A DNA stretch of 64,000 bases from Channallabes apus (lineage: Eukaryota; Chordata; Actinopteri; Siluriformes; Clariidae), in assembly GCA_030522415.1 (NCBI GenBank), contig CM060113.1, forward strand, positions 3,303,467-3,367,466, read 5' to 3'. Of the stretch, positions 57,548 through 64,000 are shown piece by piece; the first letter of the stretch is position 1; each line of letters starts with the position of its first letter. The notes under the pieces are model-generated. The model had not been told where the DNA came from. It ran no database searches and saw nothing but the letters and a program-made list of their open reading frames with translations. Position numbers and translations under genes: made by a program.

Positions 57548-58033
57548 CGAGGTATTCGAAAAAAAAAAAATACAAGACAAATAATGGAATCTTATTATTA
57601 ATATTATTATTATTATTATTATATTTATAAATGCAACCACTGAAGGATGTGAGCCCTAAATTGAGACACAGCTGTTATCTGCTCAGGGAATTCAACTGAA
57701 AAGTCCACATTCTTGTTGTTCAACCCTCTAACCTAATTCGCGTCAATGTTGGATTTGGTTTTCTGTTAAACTTTAAATTGATCTATTTTGTTTGAGCTGT
57801 TAAACAGTTAACAAAAATAAAATACAATAGTAATCATCACTGGCCTCTACTGCCCCTAGTTGGATAACAGAGGTTCCTAGATGGATGGGTGGAACAACTG
57901 ATTAGACATGCTAAGCTCATAAATGGCTAGTTTTATTTGTGTTTGGAACAGTGATTTCAGTCGGTGCTTTTAGAAAAAGGAAAAAAAAAGTTTCAAAGCG
58001 ACAATGATCGGGCCCAAGCACCTGTACATTGCT
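57548..58033. other. Unique AT-rich DNA with (ATT)n
   Basis: ATT run at about 57592-57621. No gene recognised. Confidence 0.5.
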
Positions 58034-58330
58034 GCCTGGGTGCACCAGAAAGACAGTGGGTAAATGCTTTTAAAGGTGATATGTGTCATAACGTGATGTA
58101 ACAGTAGCTCATACTGCCTCTTCACCATGATAGTAGGCAGTGTTGTCAATAACATTTATATAATTAAGGAAGTTATTAGCCACATTTTGCCAAAATTTAT
58201 GGCAGCCACAGCTGAAATATTTGAGAAACCAAAAAATGGTCCGGTTTGGTGGCAATCGTATAAATCTCCTTGAAGGAGTATATCAAATTCCATTGGGTGC
58301 ATTTTTTCAAAGACCTAAAATTTGCTGTTG
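58034..58330 (+). repeat. Direct repeat, copy 2, with extension
   Basis: Matches 56219-56395, and extends through 'ATGGCAGCCACAGCTGAAAT' and 'GGTCCGGTTTGGTGGCAATC' up to the broken end of the gypsy element. Identity unknown. Confidence 0.75.
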
Positions 58331-58344
58331 AAGGTGTCAAGGTG

Positions 58345-59840
58345 TAAGACCTCAGATCTTAAACGCTGGGGTACATAGAGTCGTCCAGGCGGCGCACCTG
58401 CCGGCCCGGTCTCCTCAGCCTGAGCTTGGCGAACCCTCGTCTCTAAGTCCCATTGGAGGGGTGCAATGATCCGTGATGTTGGCATGACAGGCACAGGGTC
58501 CGCCCGGTGAGTATCCTCCTCCTGTTGCCGAGATAGAGCGCCAGCTTTGGTTTGGTGTTTTTGGATCCCAGGCGGTATGACAGATGGAAGTTAAACTGTT
58601 AAAAAAAATTATGCCCACTGTGCCTGTCGTGGATTGAGTTGTTTAAGGCTTCGGATGGTGATGAGGTTCTGGTGATCCGTCCAGACAATGAACGGCTCAT
58701 TGGCACCCTGGAGCCAGTGACGCCATTCCTCCAAGGCCCACTTCATGCCCAACAGCTCGCAGTTCCCTACCCCGTATGGCTGTTGAGTGGGGTCAAATTT
58801 CTTGGAGAAGAAGCCACATGGATGTAGCTTCTGCTCTGGACCTCGTTGAGACAGAACGACACCGGCGCCCACATCCGATGCGTCCACCTCCACAACGAAT
58901 GGTTGGTTGGCATTTGGATGAAGAAGAATAGGAGCGGTGGTCAAACGGTGACAGAGTTCTTGGAAGGCAGAGATGGCAGCAGGAGAGAGTTGGAAGGAGT
59001 GGGATGAGGGCAACTGTACTGTAGCCCCGGATAAAGCGACGATAGAAGTTCACAAACCCGAGAAACCGCTGGAGCTGTTTGAGAGTCCTGGGTAGTGCCA
59101 ATGACGAACAGGTTCTAGTTTCTGTGGGTCCATGGCCACACCCTGGGGCGAGATGACAAAACCCAGGAACATGGTGGAGTGCTTGTGAAAAGCACATTTT
59201 TCCAACTTACAGTACTGTTGGTGAGCGAGCAATCTCTTGAGAACGGACCGGACGTGGTGAATATGTTCCTCGGTGGTGCGTGAGTATATGAGAATATTGT
59301 CTAAGTAGACGAACACCCATCGGCCTAGCATGTCTCTCAGGACGTTGTTGAGGGTGCGTTACAGAGTCCGAAGGGGATGACCAGGCTCTCCTAATGTCCA
59401 GTGGGAGTGATGAAGGCCGTTTTCCACTCATCGCCCTCTCTGATACGCACCAAGTTGTAGGCGCTCCGGAAGTCCAACTTCGTGAATATGGTGGCACCAG
59501 AGAGGGCGTCCAGGGCTGAGTTGGTTAGCGGCAATGGGTGTCGATTTTTTATGGTGATCTTATTCAGCCCCCGATAGTTGACACATGGACAAAGTTCGTC
59601 CCTTTCTTCTTCACGAAGAAAAACCCCACGGCCACTGGCGACGAGGATGGCCGGATTGTTCCATTGCGAAGGGCGTTGGCGACGTATTCCTCCATCGCCT
59701 GCATCTCATTGGTCAACAGCGAGTAGAGGTGACCGCGGGGAGGCGTGGAACCCGGCTGGACCTCTATCGCCAGGCCGTAAGGGCGATGAGGTGGAAGATG
59801 CGTGGCTCTTCTTCTACAAAAAGCTCCAGCCAGGTCCCGA
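58345..59840 (-). pseudogene. pol: reverse transcriptase and RNase H, frameshifted
   Basis: RT would copy the element RNA into DNA, with RNase H removing the RNA. The RT N-terminal half (about 59800-59340) is scattered over frames. The catalytic box reads 'FVYLDNILIYS' (about 59315-59280), where the second Asp of the usual YxDD is Asn. The thumb follows ('LEKCAFH', '[11 protein letters not shown]'). RNase H is open at 59013-58609 with '[19 protein letters not shown]' (first acidic residue), '[18 protein letters not shown]' (E) and 'IVWTDHQNL' (D). After 'NPRQAQWA' a stop occurs. A linker with 'RLYVPQRLRSEVL' leads to the breakpoint. The mutated YxDD alone would disable the enzyme. Confidence 0.9.
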
Positions 59841-59899
59841 TAGGCAGGAGGGATGGAGTTGGTGTCGACGTCGGGGGCCCCGGACTCCGTGGAACACGT

Positions 59900-60016
59900 C
59901 CCAGCCTAGGCCCGTTGGCAGAGGTTCAGTACAGTTACCAGCGGCACCGGAATTGATGAACGCGGTACTTCGAACCCCTTTGTGGCCAAATTGGAGGGTT
60001 ACCTGGTCAGGGAGGC
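59900..60016 (-). pseudogene. Aspartic protease region, active-site Asp changed
   Basis: The frame reads 'HKGVRSTAFINSGAAGNC'. Retroelement proteases have D-S/T-G; here Asn (about 59952-59954) replaces the Asp. It follows gag directly with no CCHC zinc knuckle between, so the nucleocapsid segment has been deleted. Confidence 0.75.
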
Positions 60017-60860
60017 ACGTCATAGTTGCATGGGTTCCCCGGCTCCGGTGTCAACCACGGCAGAAGGTGGAGATCCGACCGATCCAGTAATGGTGTGGGT
60101 GAAGGCTGTATGTGGTCGTGGTGAGGTGTAGGAGAAGGTGGGTGCAGGCGGCAGGGTCCTCGGGCCTGGCTTTGGGCGAGAAAGAAGGCGCTGATCAATA
60201 CGAAGGGCGAGCTGGATCAGCCCTTCCAGTGTGGCGGGAAGTTCTCGCCCAGCGACCTCATCTTTGATGCGTGAAGCCAGTCCCTTGTAGAAGGACGTCC
60301 GGAGCGCGGCATCTCCCCAGTTGGTCTGCACAGCGAGAGTCCAGAATTCAGCTTTATACCGGCTCACGGACGATCCTCCCTGCCGCAGGTGGTAGAGTTT
60401 AGAATCAGTCTCCACCTCGCCCGCTGGATGTTCAAAGATGATTTTGAGTTGGCGGGTGAATTCGTTATAGGAATGGGCGGTGTCTGTGTCTGCCCGTAGC
60501 ACTGCCGTGGCCCACTCAGCTGCCTGCCCGGATAGCAACGAGACCAGGAGAGCGATGCATAGCCGATCGGTGGAGTACTTGGTGGCGTTGAACTCAAACA
60601 CCAGACCGAGCGCTGTCAAAAACACGCTACATTTCCCGTCCATGCCATCCCATTTGTCTGGAAGTGCAAGAAATATGTCAGACGGGGGAGGGGGGTTGGT
60701 GTCCGCATTCTCCTGCCTGAGCCAGGGCCGCAATGTCTTGAACACTCTGGCGCAGAGTAGCGAGCTCTCCGGTTAGCTTGTCGATAAGCATGGCATGCTG
60801 ATCTACCACGTCGCAGAGGCGCGCATGATCTGCTGGGTTCACCACGGAAGACTCAGTCAT
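60017..60860 (-). pseudogene. gag of the sushi-type element, one frameshift
   Basis: Structural protein that packages element RNA. The ATG is at 60860-60858. The first ~55 codons ('DQHAMLIDKLTGELATLRQS') look like a short coiled coil. The frame then shifts in a C-rich run (about 60688-60700) into a 241-codon frame ending at 60020. That frame has 'PDKWDGMDGKCSVFLTALGL' and 'YSTDRLCIALLVSLLSGQAA', then 'FEHPAGEVETDSKLYHLRQG', typical of the sushi/PEG10-related capsid domain. It ends 'GEPMQL' then stop. The zinc-knuckle part is lost. ATG lies inside the primer-binding site, leaving almost no leader. Confidence 0.9.
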
Positions 60861-60861
60861 T
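60852..60861 (-). promoter_or_regulatory. Self-priming primer-binding site
   Basis: AATGACTGAG on the minus strand, one base after the LTR end. It is perfectly complementary to CTCAGTCATT in the LTR (61134-61125), which lies about 33 nt after the TATA box, where the transcript should start. In Tf1/sushi elements the first nucleotides of the RNA fold back onto this site and prime reverse transcription instead of a tRNA. The gag ATG (60860-60858) is inside it. Confidence 0.85.
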
Positions 60862-60862
60862 C

Positions 60863-61232
60863 TGTCACGAACTAACCGGAGATGACCAGATGACGTAGCT
60901 TAGCGGTTAACCCTTTGTTGCGTGAATGGTAAACCCAAACGCGGAAGAACACGAATAGGCAGGATAATCACGCTATTTAGTCTAAGTACTCTCACGAAAG
61001 AAGAGCAAGGGAAAGACACAATCTAACCCACGTCCTATAAACACACACTAAATCAGAAAGCAAGACCAAGAAAGTGAGTACTCACGGATTGACGAAGGAT
61101 TCCGAAATGACATCGGGAGAATTCAATGACTGAGCATTGTGCTATGGTTTGTTTACTCCTTTTATACTTCCTGGTTCACGACCGCTTTACTTCCGGGTCC
61201 TAGTGCCGGTCGTGTACTGAGTGTGCATGACA
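60863..61232 (-). repeat. Long terminal repeat, 370 bp
   Basis: On the minus strand it begins TGTCATGCACAC and ends TTCGTGACA, with TGTCA/TGACA inverted ends. Its promoter half resembles the solo LTR at 48953-49082. No second LTR is found in the window. Confidence 0.85.
61158..61166 (-). promoter_or_regulatory. LTR TATA box
   Basis: TATAAAAGG on the minus strand. The predicted RNA start at 61134 is 32 nt downstream, a normal pol II spacing. Confidence 0.75.
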
Positions 61233-61267
61233 GAAGGGAACCTATGACATTCATACTGTAGCTTGTT

Positions 61268-61482
61268 GTTGTTGTTGGTCTTTCGGCTGCTCCCGGCAAA
61301 GGGGTCGCCACAGCGGAATACAACTTGGCACAGGTTTTATGCTGGATGCCCTTCCTGATGCAACCCTCCCACTTTATCCGGGCTTGGGACCGGCACTGCA
61401 TCCAGTGGCTGGGGTTTTGGGCACTGGCTGGGAATCGAACCTGGGCCTCCCGCATGGCAGGCGAAACACCTACCACTGAGCC
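61268..61482 (-). mobile_element. tRNA-Gly-derived SINE with RTE-type tail
   Basis: On the minus strand the head 'GGCTCAGTGGTAGGTGTTTC' and 'GCCTGCCATGCGGGAGGC' then 'CCAGGTTCGATTCCC' closely follows tRNA-Gly(GCC), with A- and B-boxes recognisable. The body has 'CATCAGGAAGGGCATCCAGC'. The 3' tail 'CTGTGGCGACCCC' and 'GGGAGCAGCCGAAAGA', then (CAA)n, corresponds to the tail of the RTE LINE at 50205-50250. Flanking AGCTTGTT duplicates at 61260-61267 and 61483-61490 look like the target-site duplication. Confidence 0.9.
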
Positions 61483-61490
61483 AGCTTGTT

Positions 61491-62519
61491 CAGTTGAATG
61501 AGATCTACATGTATACCAGGTTTTACATGGATACATGCAAGTGTGTACTGTATAAGCTAGGCATCAAAATCTTGGGCCCAGCCACTCAGGCCTCCAACTG
61601 GCAGCAGATTAAAACTGATCTTCAAGACTTTTTGAGCATGTTAAAACTCCCAAAAAGCCCCAAATTATGGAAAAAAAATAATCCAGAAGAACAATAGAGC
61701 CCTTCACATGGCATCAGCATGCCCTAACCAAACCATGGTGCTTTATGTGTGAAAAATAAAGGATTACAGGTCAAGAAAATTACACCTGATACCGAGTAAG
61801 ATTTAATAGAATGTCCGCACCTGTATAGGAGCATCTGGCTAATTATTTCATGCTAGCAAAGCTTTCTTTGTAATTCCATCCCAAAGTCATACCATCCTTG
61901 ATATCGCATTACAGTTCCAGTCCTGCAGCGTGTCCAGACATCATGAGACATTAATACAAAGTTAAACTTGACCTGTTGGACCGAGTCATATGACTCGAGT
62001 CATGCAAATTAAATGAGACATGTGTTGGATGACTTCCAGTAGCAGATTTGCAGTCAAAAACAAACAACTTTCCAGTGAACACATTGTGGCAAGGTGTAAA
62101 TACAGAGCTTGTCCGCAACATGAAACTTTAAGGAATGTTTTTTTTTCTTCAATTTCCTCTTTAAAAACATCAAGGATTTAATTAGAGTCTGTTGTTGTAA
62201 GTGCAAAACTTTTCTCTCAGCATTTTACGGCGTCCTGAAAACACCTAGACTTTTAATCATCGGCTCAGCGCAGAAGGCCAAGCGTTTTTCTCTTTTAAAA
62301 AAAAAATGCTCAGTACGTGATCTTGTTACAAAACAACCACTTTAAAAAAATCCTGTAGAATAAATAAATAAATTAATTAATAAATAGCATGTCACTTGCA
62401 GTTCTATTAATACAGACAATTTTAAAAATATGAAAAAGATGTGAGTCTGTGCTTATTTGTTTCATTCCTCTATTATTGCTCAGGCTTTCCCAAAGGATCC
62501 TCAAAAATGCTTTGATCCT

Positions 62520-62520
<1 letters not shown>
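61491..62520. other. Unique AT-rich DNA
   Basis: The frame at 61494-61697 begins near a Tc1-like 'GPATQASNWQQIKTDLQDFL' stretch, but no terminal repeats or catalytic motifs are visible. No gene called. Confidence 0.4.

Positions 62521-62589
<69 letters not shown>
62521..62589. repeat. (TG)34 microsatellite
   Basis: TG run of about 69 bp with one early CG interruption. Confidence 0.95.
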
Positions 62590-62590
<1 letters not shown>

Positions 62591-62970
62591 ACATGAGCAT
62601 CCCTGTCTTATTTCTCTATGGATTTACATTCAGAGCCACAAGCATTTATGAGTGACAGGGTGTAGCCCCACCCCTTACAGCGTTTAAAGAGAGCGATGCA
62701 GCGACACTTTAGTCCAACTAGCAGTCTCATCTTTTTATCTGTACTATAACAGATCAGCTCCCGACGCTCCTTAATGTTAGTCAGCACCATTGCTTGTACA
62801 GTAGATCATCATCTTGTATCTAACCAGCCGAGCTGAATCACAGGGTCGTATTCTGTAGCTGCATTGCATTCTGAGAACCTGAGATCAGATTTTGCATGAA
62901 CACTTGGTGCAAGATGTGAATTTGTAAACAAGTAAAGAAACAAGTAAGAAATAATTTCTCTTTTCAAAGC
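62590..62970. other. Unique DNA
   Basis: No gene recognised. Confidence 0.5.
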
Positions 62971-62971
62971 A

Positions 62972-63465
62972 GGGTCGTTCAAGTCAAACCAGGACTTTCC
63001 ATGATGAAACTTCTGTTGAGCGAAGGTTTAAAAGCCATTGAGATATATAGAAGACTAAAGGAGGCTGTACGTCTGTGAATGACGATCCCGGCTCGGAGCC
63101 CATTGCGAGTGTTCACGTTAACGTTCAGCAAGTGTAACGACTGATCTTTGAAAATCAACAGATGACTAGTACAGTAGAAGAGACGCGTCTGTCACGTCCC
63201 CCAAACAGTCCTGACCTCTGGTTCCAAGCCATTTCTACATGTTTGGCCTATTAAAGGAGTTCCAGGGAAGCCAGATCATGGCTCCGGTGTACTGAGAAAA
63301 CTTTCTATCTTGATGGTGTCCAAGCACTAGTGAAACACTGGGATAAGTGCCTTAGTGTAGCAGGAGATTATACAGTATAGAGAAATTAATGGACTTTTTA
63401 CTCTCCGAAGTGTGTTCTCTTATTCTGCACAATCAAACATCCTGGTTTGACTTAAAACCCTTTTA
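62972..63465 (+). mobile_element. mariner-type element, internally deleted, about 0.5 kb
   Basis: The left end contains 'TTCAAGTCAAACCAGGACTT' and the right end is its inverted partner ('CATCCTGGTTTGACTTAAAA'). Inside, a short N-terminal stretch reads 'MKLLLSEGLKAIEIYRRLKE' (mariner helix-turn-helix). After a deletion come 'PPNSPDL' and 'HFYMFGLLKEF' (the HLFGPLK region), then 'TEKTFYLDGVQALVKHWDKC' and stop. First and second catalytic Asp motifs are lost. Right-end fragments of the same family lie at 19.5-20.06 and 39.5-39.7 kb. Confidence 0.85.
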
Positions 63466-64000
63466 TTTAACAAATAAATGTTTTGCTAACATACAGAAAG
63501 AACATCAAGTCTTTCTTCTATGCTGTAAAATTCTCATCAAACAGATTTGCACTTATACTAGATGGATGTCACCTGAGTATCTGATTTAAAAATTCCTCGC
63601 TGGATGTCCAGGTTTCCAGAGTTCTAAGAGGAGTGTTAAAACACCTTAAAAATTTAAATGCTCCCATTTAGGTGTGTGTGTCAGTGTGTGTGTGTGTGTG
63701 TGCATGCATACACTTTCTCAGCTTCTGACCTCTTTAGTCAGATAGACTTTCTGATTGTTCCTCTAAGGACAGAAGGTCAGTCGGTCATGTTTCATTATGC
63801 AGTGAAGTGAAAAATCTTTGTGTAGTGGCACACTTCCAAGCCATGTGTGTCTATGTGTGTGTATATACTGTATATATTCAAATAAAAGAATCTCTGTATT
63901 AAGATTTATCTTTTTTCCCTCCCAAAGAGACCAATGAGCAGTGGGTTGGTTTACATAAATAAATAGTCATGCGTGATTCAAAACAGTCATGCAAATGTGC
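63466..64000. other. Unique DNA
   Basis: GT-rich runs at 63673-63701 and 63844-63864. No gene recognised before the window ends. Confidence 0.5.

Larger units (their letters stand above)
58340..61232 (-). mobile_element. Ty3/gypsy retrotransposon, Tf1/sushi type, 5' half
   Basis: Minus-strand order: LTR (61232-60863), primer site, gag, protease, RT, RNase H, start of the linker to integrase, then truncation at about 58340. Integrase and 3' LTR are absent. A self-complementary primer site next to the LTR places it in the Tf1/sushi lineage. Multiple frameshifts and stops mean it encodes nothing functional. Domain order and gag type agree with fish chromovirus-like elements. Confidence 0.9.

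Overview
The window is vertebrate nuclear DNA, almost certainly from a teleost fish. It is AT-rich and full of (CA)n, (GATA)n and (AAT)n microsatellites. It carries the mobile-element mix typical of fish: Tc1 and mariner DNA transposons, hAT, L2-, RTE- and Penelope-type retroelements, a DIRS tyrosine-recombinase element, a Tf1/sushi-type Ty3/gypsy element, and several tRNA-derived SINEs. An otophysan fish such as a catfish would fit the repeat families, but that is inference. No host protein-coding exon can be supported with confidence. The DNA reads as intergenic or deep intronic, with every recognisable coding trace belonging to a transposable element.

Layout. 1-5.4 kb: a LINE-like 5' fragment, a common fish dispersed repeat, and a 1.1-kb minisatellite of 34-bp units (2519-3660). 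5.4-11.7 kb: a dispersed hairpin-containing repeat, a short local duplication and mostly unique AT-rich DNA. 11.7-13.1 kb: a two-part ~71-bp satellite interrupted by SINE debris. 14-16 kb: unique DNA, then an L2-tailed SINE and a Penelope-like RT fragment. 16.5-20.1 kb: a second copy of the 5.4-kb repeat with a long hairpin, three copies of a ~365-bp tRNA-headed SINE, one of them inside a mariner remnant. 20-36 kb: mostly unique, with Tc1 ends, a long polypyrimidine district and a 33/34-bp minisatellite (32.6-33.2 kb). 36-44 kb: two more SINE copies with perfect target-site duplications, a mariner end, a Tc1 end, a small promoter-like patch (about 40.4 kb) and a complete but disabled 1468-bp Tc1 element. 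45.0-46.67 kb: an internally deleted DIRS element with inverted terminal repeats and an internal complementary region. 48.9-50.3 kb: a 130-bp solo LTR and an RTE-type LINE tail. 52.2-54.8 kb: an L2 LINE split by a hAT element (8-bp duplication), then an internally deleted Tc1. 58.3-61.5 kb: the 5' half of a Tf1/sushi-type element on the minus strand with one LTR, then a tRNA-Gly-derived SINE whose tail matches the RTE LINE. 63 kb: an internally deleted mariner.

How the parts relate. The elements are independent genomic parasites, but several interact visibly. The RTE LINE and the tRNA-Gly SINE share a 3' tail, a LINE/SINE partnership. The solo LTR shares its promoter half with the LTR at 61 kb. 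The hAT sits inside L2, and a SINE sits inside mariner. The best mechanistic observations are the self-priming primer site of the sushi-type element, which overlaps its own gag start codon, and the exact joined-ends copy carried by the DIRS element.
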